Shown here: in pieces, positions 24,712 through 36,546 of the stretch
How positions within the stretch are numbered: the first letter of the stretch is position 1
Layout of the letters: each line of letters begins with the position of its first letter
DNA from: Ectocarpus siliculosus
Taxonomy: Eukaryota; Sar; Phaeophyceae; Ectocarpales; Ectocarpaceae
Assembly: GCA_000310025.1 (NCBI GenBank)
Contig: FN649759.1
Coordinates: 373,611 to 437,610, forward strand
Length of the DNA stretch: 64,000 nt
Direction: 5' to 3'
Position numbers and translations under genes: made by a program
Notes under the pieces: model-generated
Seen by the model: the letters and a program-made list of their open reading frames with translations, nothing else
Told to the model about the DNA's origin: nothing
Database searches by the model: none

Positions 24712-27700
24712 ATGGACCAAGCCAAGTTCGAGGACGAGATGAGAGCGCTGGCCGTGTGCGTCAAGTGCCTCGACGAGACGAAGCCGAGGGCGAGCCTGAA
24801 GTGGTGCACCGGCTGCCGCATGGTTCTGTACTGCTCTCCGGAGCACCAGAAGGGTCACTGGCAGGACCACAAAGCTTTCTGCAAGGCTAGAAAGTGAGCG
24901 AGAAGATGTTGTGTTGGAACAGACGGCGGTTGATCGTGCTTGCTTCCGGAAACGGCCGGGATATGCGGGAACAGGTGGAACACGTTTGCACAGCATAGCC
25001 GCGAGGAGAGAAGTGATGTAAAGGCTTCGTGGGCGTGGCTTTCGTGGCGAGCTTGGCGTGGTGCTTCTTCCCCATCCCAAAATAACAAAATAGCGGAACA
25101 GGGAACCGTGCGGGCAGGTCATACTACAACGTAAGCTAAACAAGACACAACTTTGTCCCAACACAATATACAACACTTCGACTCACCCCGCTGGGCACTC
25201 CGCGCCCCCCCTCCCGCAGGAAACTGGCCGGAGCGTTCCCGGTCAGCCGTGATAGTTGGGTCCCGCCGCTGTCGTCCCCTCACGGTGGTGCCGGTATCGC
25301 GAAGCGGGAGTGCGAGGTGTACGTCTCCGTGTGCGACGCGACGGGAGTGTTTTCCATCCTCGGCATGTTCTGGAAGGAGGACGAGAAGGACCGGGCGAGC
25401 AGCAGCAGCAGGCTTTGCAGCTTGATGGTCCAGTTGGGCAAGGTGGGGGGATTTGGTTTCGCCGGACGGGGAGACGCCCGCGTGTGTGCGAGTCCATTCG
25501 TTGGGCCCAACCCACATGCCGTCTAACGAAGTAGGGCAGACGGCCTGGGATCGATGCCCACATGTCCACGGGTAGTTTGTATTATGCACGTGTCCCGGGA
25601 GGGTAGTGAGTGAGATGCGGGGACACACGCACGGGCCGTTTCACCATAAGCAGCAGCAGGCGCTGCAACTTGACAATGATAGCAAGCTGGGGAAGGTCAG
25701 CGAATAATCAATCGGACGGGGTTAAAAAAAGGCCGCTTTGTTTTGCCGAGTGTATCGGTTTCACGAGACTCTGTTGAAACAATCAACGATCCTCAGCAGG
25801 GTGTAATCATCGCGGCCTGGCCACCGCTTGAAATTTTCCACATTCACGAAACAGCTCTGCTCGGCCATGCTACCGCCACCATCGGTGCCACCGCTCCAAT
25901 AAATAATGACAACGCTACCGACACCACTGCAACGCGCCACACCGATGTCTTGGCCGGCGCGAGACCATCTGCACGAGACTACCCTACAGACCTATCCCCC
26001 CCCCCCCCCCCACCCGCCGCAGGGCCCAGTAGCTTGCCTGGAGTCGAAACTCCAAGACTGGGAGCCGCGCACCCGTTGGGCCGCCCTCAAGACCCTCACC
26101 GTGCAGGGGAGTGCCGACTACGTGCGGGTCACACGAGCGATGGCCGCGTCTTTGACGAGGAGGGCCTTGGAAGACGCCAGGAGGCCTGGTAACGAGGAGA
26201 ATAAGACGGGAGGAGCAAAGGTGAAGTTCTGGCGACGTTGGTGTCGTGATGAAGAGCACGACCACGGGTTTTTACCTTTTTTTTTTCGTGTGTGCGCGCT
26301 GAACAGTTCATGCATGTCCATGGTGGCGAACGAAACCCGGTCAGACTTTGTGGGTACCGTTGAGCTCGCGCTGGCCTTGCGCTGCATACCTCGAACAATA
26401 CCGACTTACCTAACACGACACACGAGGTTTCAACAACACCCCACGGTTCCTTCAGTTCCCGCTACCCCCCCCGATTTTGCATTATCCCTCGACCCTAGGG
26501 TTCCTTCCCCGGAAAGTTCGACTCGGCAGCCGCTTACTTCCTCGACTACGAAGGCAAGGCGGGGGAGGGGGGAGGGGTCGATAGCTGCGGCCTGGAGGAG
26601 TACCTGAATTCGGAGGCGCACGGTGAGTTGTGTGGGTTGAATTGTGGGTTTGCATCGAACGCTACTGGTTTCGCCCGCTGCTGCGTGCGATTGTGTGTGC
26701 GTTTTTTTGTGAGGGTGTACTTTGTTTTTGTTGCGCCGTCCGCGTCAACTCGCTGGCCAATCAAATCACACCGATGTCACGCGGGATAAAAACGGACGTG
26801 GTGGTCCCATTCGTATTGACAGTGCTTTGCTGTGTACGTGCTCGTTTCAAGAACATCGATCGCGCTACAACCGACTGACCTATTCACGATCGTCAGGCTC
26901 AAGCGCTTACCTGCGGTTGGCTGTCTTGTTCTTTTGTACTCTGGAGTCCAAATTTTACAACGCGTGCATGAACGATTGCGTAATGCGTGCATGGCCGATT
27001 GCACAACGCGTGCGTGAACGGTTGCACACCTCTGTGCCTTCTCCTATTGGCCATCTCTCGTAGAGCAAGCCGATATCAAACCTGGATCCCCACCCACCCC
27101 GGAACCGTTCGCCCGCCCCCCGTCGGTCTACTCCTTCTGAGCCTCCTGATCTCCTTTCAGAAAACCTCCTAACGCTGGCCCTATATCTGTATCCCTAACT
27201 CGAAATTCACCAGCTTCCTTCAAGCGGACCCTCCTGGAGTGCTGTGACGGCGGTAACTCTCTAGACGTGTTCTTCTTCGGCCTTCTCAACGAGCGGCGAG
27301 AGTTCAGGCATGTCGTCGTCATATCGAGCAGATGGTGTACTGTTCTCCGTTTTGCGGGTGAATTGGCCATGAAGACGAGCACTCCTGACCTCAACCCTCA
27401 TCTCATGGAGCTAGGAAACGTTCATGCTATCAGTGGATACCACCTCACCAGCAAGGAATGTGCCAAGCAGAAGGGATGCTAGGAGTTGGACACCCACTGC
27501 CATTGCCGCAGTGGGCCTACGTTTACAGATACTACAACTCCGCCATCTAGAATCACACTGACTTACACCGTCTTACGGACAAGTGTTAGCCGGTGCGTCT
27601 CATCTTTGCTGAGTCTATTATCAATGAAAACATGAAGGGGTGTTCCAGGTGACCCTTATGTAAGCGGGTCCTTGGCGCCGTTGTAAGAGGGGACCGGGAG

Positions 27701-29687
27701 AAAGGTCGCCATTTTTTTTGCCCATTTTGCCTACCCCCCCCCCGCCTGAGATCGACCTTGTCCGAGCCGCTGTTTCGCTGCCCGTGTCATGTAACGACCA
27801 GGGACTGCTATTCATTTCTGGAGGGCATGGCGGAGCTCGGCGGAGCAGAGAACTTTGAGGATGCCCTTGAAAAGCTGGCAAGGCAGGGGGAAGCGGGCGG
27901 TAGAAGTGATAGCAACACCAACGGCAGGGCCACTGCCAAGCTGTGCGAGCACGCGTGCCTCTGCTTCCACCTCGCAGGGCTACCGGGGGCAGCATCGGCG
28001 ATGCACATAGCCAAGGAGAGCTGCGAGGAGGTGGGTGGGAGCCATGTGCTCATCGCGTGTTTCGAAGCATTGCGTCCTTGTTCTGCTTTTTTTGTTATTG
28101 ACGGATTTGCACGCGGATGCATGCGGTCGCTCTTCGAAAAGCGCGTAGACGGCATGTTAGTCGGAGTATCCAACAAAGGACTTAACAGTCGGGATTTAGA
28201 AGCCTCGCTCGCTTCGATGTTGCCAGGCTCTTGCTTGTTGGCGCTGTTGCCGGATATTTCAGAACGATGTCGTGGGACAACACCCGGGGGATGGGGCATA
28301 GTTGGACAGAGGTATGCATAGAAGGGATATTTTCCACAGTGTTGGCAGTTCAACGGTAGCCGGAGATGCGCCGACCAGCCGCAGCAGCGAATCTCGTTTC
28401 GAAACCCCCAAGAGGTAGCGACACAGTGTTCAACAACAGCAGCATGGCTTACTACCCATATTGCGTGGCGTGCACCGCTTCGCACGTTGTTCGTGCCCAC
28501 GATCGTCTCGTGCCCACGATCGTCTCGTGCCCACGATCGTCTCCACCCCCATCTCGTTTCTTGCCCGGCGTTGCCTTGCCTTGGTTCCCCAGGACTTCGC
28601 ATCTAGCCCGTTCGTCAGGGCAATGATGTACCGAACCGCCTACCGCAACTCGAAAGGGGAGGAGGTGCCTTCCCCCAAGCCGGAGCTGTCGGAGCGATAC
28701 ACGGACATGGTGATGAAGCCGCTCCAACACGCCCAGGCACGCCAGCATTTTTTGTTTTTCGTTCGTTTCTTTTGTCGTTGGTGCATCGTGCTCAGCTCCT
28801 GCTCGCCCGTCGTGTATCTTCGCCTACGCCGTTCAGCACGCGTTGAACGCTACGTCCGGTCGGAGCAGTAGGCTTGAGAGGGGTCGAGGTTAGTGAGGTC
28901 GATTGCACCAACCGAGCAAGGGCAATGCCGTAGGTTATGGAAGATACCACACCCCTTGAAACGATTTCCATAGCCCGATTACTCCACGACGAAGATTTTA
29001 TCGCATCCAAGTTTTGCGTTTCGGGAAGCTCCCGACAAGACGGTTCCAACGCCTCAGGCCGGTTTCGGAACCGTTTCTGCGGCAGATTACAACCGAGGTT
29101 TCAAAACCGGTCCAGCGGGGGTGGTGGTACATGCAACGTACGGTATGCACATCTGCTTGGTAGAAAAGCGATCAATCCGATAGGTTGTGTGATATACTTG
29201 TACATAACTTAGGTGCTACTTCAAGTATTTGTTCATCTCTGTGATGTGTGCTTTGATGTCGGGTGAGAACCAAAGCAAAATAATACTGTAGAAACATTAG
29301 ACCGTGAGGATTTTCCCATCGGTTCTTCCCTCTCCTCATATTCGTGCATCACTGGCTTCTCTACTTTCTGTGCGTGTGATTGATTATGTGGTTTGCTTCC
29401 CACTCGTTTTCTCGCAAAAGGGCGCTCGTAAGGTTTCCGGGTGTCACCGCAATTCAGAGGTAATTTCGTCGAGAATACCTACCGCTGCCGCCGCTGCTGT
29501 GGAGTTGTTGACGTGGCGTGCCCTACCTAACACGTTCACTTCTCCCCATGCCCCCCACTTGCTGCTTCCACCAACGCTGACATGTTTCTGTGGCTGTTCG
29601 CAGGAAGCGACAGGGCAGCACCTAGCACAGCTCACCCCGGTGTCGGTAGAGATCAAGGCTCTGCTCGAACAAGAGATTCTCCTCTAG
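24712..29687 (+). CDS. MYND-type zinc-finger protein, eight exons
   Basis: Exons: 24712-24893, 25220-25442, 26023-26188, 26530-26622, 27214-27307, 27802-28030, 28593-28736 and 29604-29687 (TAG). The sum is 1215 nt, giving 404 residues, with phases agreeing throughout. The N-terminus is an MYND finger: C16-x2-C19, C32-x2-C35, Y40-C41, H45, H53 and C57. MYND fingers bind two zincs and usually mediate protein-protein contacts. Position six is His (YCSPEHQ) rather than the commoner Cys, which still permits metal binding. The rest (FPVSRDSWVPPLSSP, LQDWEPRTRWAALKTL, SFKRTLLECCDGGN, then an alanine-rich helical tail) matches nothing I know. There is no SET domain, so methyltransferase activity is not predicted. 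Two introns (27308-27801 and 28737-29603) require GC donors. The ATG at 24712 is in good context (ACAATGG). Confidence 0.82.
25648..25705 (+). pseudogene. Degenerate partial copy of the 3' end of MYND exon 2
   Basis: AGCAGCAGCAGGCGCTGCAACTTGAC...AAGCTGGGGAAGGTCAG here resembles the end of exon 2 (about 25396-25447; AGCAGCAGCAGGCTTTGCAGCTTGATG...TTGGGCAAGGTG), including the splice-donor region. It lies in the next intron, about 205 bp downstream of the end of exon 2. It looks like a decayed tandem duplication of an exon end. Confidence 0.5.
26943..27029 (+). repeat. Three tandem copies of a ~23-bp unit
   Basis: Units of the form ACGCGTGCATGAACGATTGC, ATGCGTGCATGGCCGATTGC and ACGCGTGCGTGAACGGTTGC follow one another at 23-bp spacing in an intron of the MYND gene. 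Confidence 0.8.
28488..28543 (+). repeat. Three tandem copies of a 17-bp unit
   Basis: CGTGCCCACGATCGTCT is repeated three times head to tail, about 50 bp upstream of the 28592 acceptor in an intron of the MYND gene. Each unit contains the palindrome CGATCG. Confidence 0.9.
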
Positions 29688-31479
29688 GGGGAAGCTTGGG
29701 AGAAGACTGTCTGCTGTGATAGATGGATGTAACGATCACATTTAGAAGCGCCGGCCTCGCCTGGGGCTCTTACTATCGCTCGAGAATACGGAGAATCCAG
29801 TGATTCTTTGGAGAGTGGTCTGTGCGCAGTGTACTAATGTAGATGGCGAGGCATGTGGTGGACTCGGGAGTCATGTCTTCGTGGAAAAGCACGTGGTTGA
29901 AAAGGTGGCTTCAAGTAGACCGGCTAGACCGAAGAATTTTACCCTCTTCGCTTGAAAAGAGATGATTGAACCGTCATAGCAGGTACCACCCGTATTTCTA
30001 TTGCACGGCATTTCGGAGGCGGGTGCACCCCTACTTTTTTTAAACGCTATGTACCGATCTCAGCCAGGATCACCCTCCTTCGAGTGAGTTGCTTGCCCTG
30101 TCTGGAGTATGTCCAACCATGGTTATCTCGAACTCAAGAAGACTGTGACGTACCACAGTTGTAAAATTCCTTGTGTGGGTACCAGACAACGTTCAACGCA
30201 TGGAGTAAGACATCTGCCACCTTCATTGGGTGACTTTGTGTGAATGCGAATTAGGCTACTTCGTTACAGCAAAAATAGATGCAAGTTATTAATGAATTGG
30301 TTATAATTCCATGGGCTCTACCTTCCCGTGCATTCAGGCAGAGAATACCCCGCAGGCGCGGGCATGCAGGCGGAAAAACAAACAAATAAAGACGTTTTCG
30401 CAACAGCCCGAGCCCACTGCTGTGATGTGCGTTCAACGGGCAAGAGGACAAGAGATAAAGGTTGTTCGCCTAACGAACCATGATGGTCCCGCCTCTGAGT
30501 TACACTGCTGTGTCATTCTGCTCTCAGTAAAGTAGAGATGTTGCTTCAAGGGACGAGGGTATAGACTCACACCATACACTACTGTAGCATGTACATATAT
30601 GAGGCGCGCGAAGGAAGAGCCTCGAGCTTTTTCTTATGCCGATATGGACTTGGTTGGGGCGTGGGTTCGGAGGCCGAAGTATATATGTAGGCGCTACATT
30701 TACCGTCTGCCAATCAATTGTGGTGGGTGGAAACGTGGAAACTACAACGTAGGTGTGCGTGCGTGAAATAAGAGATGATGGTTGTGGGTACACCGTTGGT
30801 TGGCGCGTAGACAATGTATTGTACGAAGTTCCTCCGGAAAACAGAGGAGATGCGTCACAACCCATACCACGGCAAATTCGGTGTATTGGCGTCATGCTTT
30901 GTTCCGGAGAGGTGCTCGTGCTAACGCCCATGACGATGTACTTGCAGCATGTGGACTTTCGGGATCTCGGGGCAACGAGTTGTTCCGGCAGAATTTTCCC
31001 GCATTTTCGACGAATATCCACGGATTGTTGTGTGTACATGTACTGATTCTCCTACCTTACCCTTCTTTTCCTCCTTCCAGCCATACATTCAATGCACTGC
31101 TGCACAGTTCTCTGCGGAGGCGCGGGGCATGAGCCGGTGTCCTACAACAGTCCGGTACAGAGTGAATGATTGGGGGCTCACAGACTGCACAAAGATACAT
31201 CGACATGGGTACCAGCAAGTTGCTTCGAATGATTTCGCGTCGCGCCCAGATTTCTCCTCAAAGTGCTGTTCAACTTGCCACCACCTGCCTGCCACCCCAC
31301 TGATGACTGGCGGCTCTGTCTGATCTCCCCCGCCCTAGCACTCCCTCTGGCTACGTTCACACAACCACAGAGCTCAGGCACCAGAAGAAGAGGTCCAGAA
31401 CTGGAAGTAGGAACGCGTGCGATATAGAGCGTAGGGTTCGTTGTGTTGTTGCTTTCCTCTTCGAGCGCATACGAACATC
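29688..31479. other. Intergenic region between the MYND and ZIP genes
   Basis: No open frame with convincing composition or splice context. It should hold the 3' UTR of the MYND gene and the promoter/5' UTR of the ZIP gene. I recognise no repeat family here. Confidence 0.5.
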
Positions 31480-34400
31480 ATGGGCACCGCAGAGCAGAAC
31501 ACCGACAATGCCCCCATTGCCTTCGTGCTGGTCATCTGCGCCGGGCTGTCGACGGCCATCGGAGCGGCGGTCGTCTTCAACCAGAAGCTGGTGAGTGTCG
31601 TGTTGACTATATGTGTTCTCTCGGAGCTGCCACTACCTGGGGATCTCCCTTTTCCAACCACTGCTCAGTAGATTCCCGTAGATTCCTGTTTGTTGGATTG
31701 TTCTCTCGTCTCAACCTATCTATGTAAGCCCACGAAAATACACCGCTGGGTATATACGTGCTCCCTACACTCCGTCCACACACACATGGAGGAGGGCGCA
31801 GCTCGTACCGTGTGCAGGTTTCCGTCCTCTTGGTGGGAAAATACTGCGCTATTTCTCTCGGTCCATGAATGCCACGCACCACGCACAGCAGCCCGGCTTG
31901 GTTCGGCGCGTTGGTTTCAGCGCGTCTTGTGTAGCACACGCGGTATATGTCCCTCCGTGACCCGCCAGGAGTGCGATAAGCCGGTACAAGACACATTTGA
32001 AGTACAATGTAGGTTGTCTCGGTGTGTCTCACGGGAAAAACAGGTTGTGGTAGCTTGCTCGGACCGGAACATTTCACCCCGACATTCACACATGCGAAAA
32101 AACGGCATACGATCTCTGCAGCCATGCTGCAGTGTTATCGCTGTCTGCTGCGTCTTGAGATTCCGTGTCGTCGGTGGCCGTGCAATGGACCACGGGTTGG
32201 AGCAAACGGCACTACTACTTTGGTAGTGCTATGAGCGCTGATTTGAAGTGAAGACAAAAAACAAAAAAAAAGCTGCTGCGTTGTTCTTGGGTGAATAAGG
32301 GTAGGGTACATGTTGATGGATATTCCCCCCAGCGAGAGATGCTGAATCTAGAGGGAGAGAGACAGTGCCCGTGGACATGTAGACAGCAGCAGCACCAACA
32401 GCTTTTGTGCGTACATAGCCGTCGACTCTGTTGCCAGTTGGCAACCAACCCTAAAACCTCGCAGCGCACTCGGTGTGCGCCCACGGATACATGGCGAAGA
32501 TCCGAAAATACCCGCAGCTTTCTTGAAAGACTGAATGGTTCAAACCTGAGCCTAGAAGAACAAGATCGAATCGCTCTTTTGTAGGTATCGTGTGGTGGAG
32601 GATGAACAGTTGGGTGGGTATTGCCATTGGGGCGTAGTTTGCGCTTTTCATCACGCGTCAGTCCGTGAAATTACTGCGTGGGACTGCTGTTTGTGTTTCA
32701 AGACCAGTCGAAGTATCGCACGAACAAATATCGGGCGGGTACAGCAGTTTTTGCGCGCATGTACCCAACAACCGCCGTTGCTGACTGCTGTAACGAGGGA
32801 GAAACATGTAAGCTTCTCCCGCGACTTCTGTACCCCCTTTGTTTTATTCCGGTCCCCAACACGCGAGGCACCACCGTCTCACCCGTCGGAAAGATGAACG
32901 AACGAACGAACTATCTGGAGGCAACCAGCAGTGAACGCGATTTAGTTTTATCAAACAAACACTCTGTAGCGCATGCAATAGATACATTCACGGCGTGTAC
33001 TTTGTACTTCTTGTCAGTATACTGCTGTGAAAAGAAGGGTAATGTACATCGCCCTTGTCGCCGTTGACACGGGGGGGGCGACCGTTTTTCACGTCATGCC
33101 CACATTTTAAGGAAAAATAAGTACACGCCCAGAAGTACTACAGTACCCATTCGAGATATACCCACGGTCGAACGGGATGTGGTGAAGTCTTTTCGGTGAG
33201 TGGAGGAAAACCGGCTGGGTACTAGACTTATTTCGAGTCTTTTTTAGTCTGAGCTGCCAGCTGGTGCCAAGTACAAAAACATCCGTGTAGGTAACTTGCA
33301 TTTTACAATACTTCCCCTGTAGTTCTCTACTGGGTCAACGACAAAATATCGGGGAGAATCCCTCCGTTGTGCCGTGTGTTGTAAAATCCCCACATTTTGC
33401 CCCAGGCCCTCCCCGTTTTTCCGAAAAATTGTTGGTAGTTGTTCGTAACCTATGCAATAGTTAAAAGGGGACCACGGGTAGAAGTCTTTTACGGTGAACG
33501 GGAAAACACGTTTCGTTGGTGCAGCTACATGACGCTGAGAAGCGAAGGCTGCACACCCTATTTTCAGTGGCAGAGAAGGGCACAACGTCTTGCACACTGT
33601 AGGAATTCTTCCGGTCTGCGCCGCTGCTGGCGTCTCTTGCCGGACTTTTCGTCCTCGGAATCTTGAATCTTTTGGTGCAGCACCCACCTGTTGAACGCAT
33701 GTAAATTCTTTTTTGGGGGACATTGTAATTTTCCGTTAACTGGATTGCACAGCAGATGCCATATACGCGTGTTTTAATAGGAAATTCACATGAAAATAGC
33801 CTACCCGTTCGAGACATGACCACAGCTGTCGAAGGGGCTGGGTTCAAGTCTCTTCAGCGAATGGGGGAAAGGGTTTTATGTTTTGGTGTCAACTCGGAGA
33901 AGGGTATGTCCCGAACGCCTCAGGAGCAGTCCCTTCACCCCCCGCCCCGAAGGATGACCGCCCGACTCGCTCGCCACGAATGCTATGGCCATTCCCGGTC
34001 ATGAACGCACAGCAGTGGCAGGTCGGATCTGCACACCTTTTGTGGTACGAAACAGGGACCTTCGTCCCATGATTTGTCGGATATCCACATCCAAAGAACC
34101 TGTTGAGATATAACACAGCCAAAGGATACAAGTTCGTTTTTTGTTTTTTTGCTGCTACGCTCCCGTGCGTGGCCCAAGTTTTGCTTCGCACGGTTGCCCT
34201 TTTGCCCATGCCGGTCTTTTCTTACCCCCGGGTGCTGCTTGTTTACGTCGTTCCGCTTTCGCGTGCCGCGAACATGTTGTACTTGTATGCAATTGCTAGT
34301 GCCCCCCTCAACGGTTACCTCCTCGCACGACGACACGCAGGTCAAGCTAGCCAGCAAGCGGTTTCTGGCGGGATCGCTCGGCTTGGCAGCCGGTGTAATG

Positions 34401-36460
34401 CTCTACGTATCGCTGGTGGAGATCTTCGTCAAGTCGCAAGACTCCTTCGCCAATCACGGCTTTTCTGAGGTAGGTACACTCGCCTTTCTTTTTTTTTATG
34501 CTTTGTCGTCAAGTCGAAACGTGTGTCAACTTGCTACATGTAAGCTGGAACGACCGCTACGTTTTTTTAGCGCCAGTTTTTTTTTTTGCTGACATGGACC
34601 GGTGAGTGTAGCCACTTTTGTGGTCCACCGGAGCATTTCTGGTCCAACACATGTGTGTTTTTCATGACTTCGACCGTTTCCGCATGGTTCGTATGGCATT
34701 TGTTTGTTTGTTTCCGTATTTCCTCTCTGCTTCTGTCATCGTCAGTCCAACCTAGCCAGCTGGCACGGCCGAAACACACGCCCCAACATCCGACTAGACG
34801 CTAGGCCCCGTACATGCTTTCGGGCGCAGGACTTGAGCCAAACCCGCTTTGTGTGGTCTACTATTTAGAACGCTTCGGCACGTGCTGCGGAGATGTAGTG
34901 ACAGTCTTGCTTTCACGCAACATACAAACTAGGGGTTACAGATGTCGATTCGTGTGGTGCGGGCAGCCGAAGGGGAGATACTGTTTATACGTGTATCGCC
35001 CGTCCACGAACAGTGTAAAGATTGGTGGGCACATTGCCACCTCGCCATGTCGCACTCTGATGGGCAATCGTTTGCGATATTTTGCACCGCGGAAATGTTT
35101 GGTCTGGAGACTGGAGACGTGCCCGAAGGTTCGGAAAAAATGACACTTTATGCCCTGGCGGCCCTGGTGGTGTTGCGGGGATCGAAATTGGAAGTCTTTT
35201 GAACCGATCGCTCACTGCCGTCCCCCAGTCACGACGTTAATCCCTGTCCCTTTTTTCTCTGTTCCGTGTGTTGTTCAGCACCCTTATTGAGCCTATACAT
35301 ACCACAGCAGCCGCCCTGTCTGCTTTAACGTTTGGCATTATCACCCCCGAGGTCCGTCCTTCCTCCGCTCAACCCCTCCCCCCTGATGACCGAACGCCTC
35401 CCTGCCCCAGGCTGACTCGTACCTCTACGCTACGCTGAGCCTGTTCGGGGGCGTCCTCCTGTACAAGGGCATTGACCTGGTGGTGCACCTGCTTGAGGGG
35501 GGCCCCGTGCGTGACCACCACGTGGACATCTCCCTCTACGACCTGGACGGCTCCTCCGGCTCCTCGGAGAGCAGCCCTCGCACCGCCCCCGCGGCCACCG
35601 CTGACAAGAAAAAGAGGAAGAAATCGGCCCCGCAGCTGGGCGGCGCTAACAGCGGCAACAACCCGAACGACGGCAGGGAGCCGTTCCCGGCGGACCACAA
35701 CGTCGTCGTCGAGCTCGCGTCCCGGGGCTCGGCCGTGCGCCCCTCCCCCGACCTCAACACGCTCCAGCTCAGCATGGCGGGCAAGGTCCAGGCGCAGCAG
35801 CCCTCCCCGGTGTCGGAGCTGACGCCCTCGGGAGGCGGCAACAGCAACAACAAGACCGGCGTGGTGGGCTTCATGGAGGAAGGTTCCGGGGTCGATCAGA
35901 TGGAAGAGGCTCCCTCGGCGGCGGCGGCGGCCGCGGCCGCGGCCCCGTCGGGGACTGTGCAGAGCGAGCGCGGAACGCCGGCCGTAGCGGACGGCGACAA
36001 CGAGAAGCTGGTGCGCATGGGCCTGCTCACCGCGGTTGCGATCGGCATCCACAACTTCCCGGAAGGGCTCGCGACATTCGTGGCGGCGCTGTCGGACCCT
36101 TCGGTGGGACTCGCGCTCGCGGTGGCCATCGGCATCCACAACATCCCGGAGGGCCTGTGCGTGGCGATCCCGGTCTACTACGCGACCGGCAACCGCTGGA
36201 AGGCCTTCGGGTGGGCGCTGCTGTCCGGGGTGAGCGAGCCCATCGGGGCCGGCCTGGGCTGGCTTATCCTGAAGGACATCATGAGCGAGCTGGTGTACGG
36301 GCTGCTGTTCGGCGTGGTTGCCGGCATGATGGTGAACATCACGATCCACGAGCTGATCCCGACGGCAGTGCGGTACGACCCCACCGACAAGGTCACCACG
36401 AACTCGATCATCGCCGGCATGGCCATCATGGCCCTGAGCCTCACCCTCTTCTTGTACTAA
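31480..36460 (+). CDS. ZIP-family metal transporter, ZupT/GufA-like, three exons
   Basis: Exons: 31480-31590, 34341-34469 and 35411-36460 (TAA), summing to 1290 nt (429 aa), all phase 0. ZIP proteins import Zn2+ and related divalent metals into the cytosol. Predicted membrane spans lie near residues 12-33, 45-65, 83-105, 281-302, 308-332, 345-365, 372-392 and 408-429. The metal-binding signatures are H294-N-F-P-E-G in TM4 and H323-N-I-P-E-G in TM5, the paired motif of ZupT-like members, with [16 protein letters not shown] and TIHELIPTA in later spans. The central cytosolic loop (about 106-275) is long and low in complexity, with a KKKRKK run and a poly-Ala tract; it lacks the His-rich stretch of many ZIPs. 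Exon 3 is GC-rich relative to its surroundings. The localisation (plasma membrane or organelle) cannot be told. A long antisense open frame over exon 3 is a shadow. Confidence 0.95.
32185..32275 (+). mobile_element. 5'-truncated SINE, family A
   Basis: Only the 3' end of the family remains: GACCACGGGTTGGAG..AAACGGCACTA, then AGTGCTATGAGCGCTGATTTGAAGTGAAGAC and an A-rich tail. It lies in the first intron of the ZIP gene. 5' truncation is typical of target-primed retroposition. Confidence 0.75.
33146..33862 (+). repeat. Two diverged copies of a ~62-bp segment
   Basis: About 33146-33208 (TACCCATTCGAGATATACCC...GAAGTCTTTTCGGTGAGTGG) and 33800-33862 (TACCCGTTCGAGACATGACC...CAAGTCTCTTCAGCGAATGG) align along their length. 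Both are in the first ZIP intron. The origin is unknown. Confidence 0.45.
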
Positions 36461-36488
36461 GGGAAATACAACGGGGGAGGGGATCGGG

Positions 36489-36494
36489 AGAGAG

Positions 36495-36545
<51 letters not shown>
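36489..36545 (+). repeat. (GA)n microsatellite
   Basis: A near-perfect GA run starting about 30 bp after the ZIP stop codon, probably within the 3' UTR. Confidence 0.95.

Positions 36546-36546
<1 letters not shown>

Noticed and set aside
35369-36349. 326-codon open frame on the - strand over ZIP exon 3
   Set aside because: It is antisense to a clearly coding exon. GC-rich third positions on + keep the - frame open. Its His/Arg-rich composition is an artefact.
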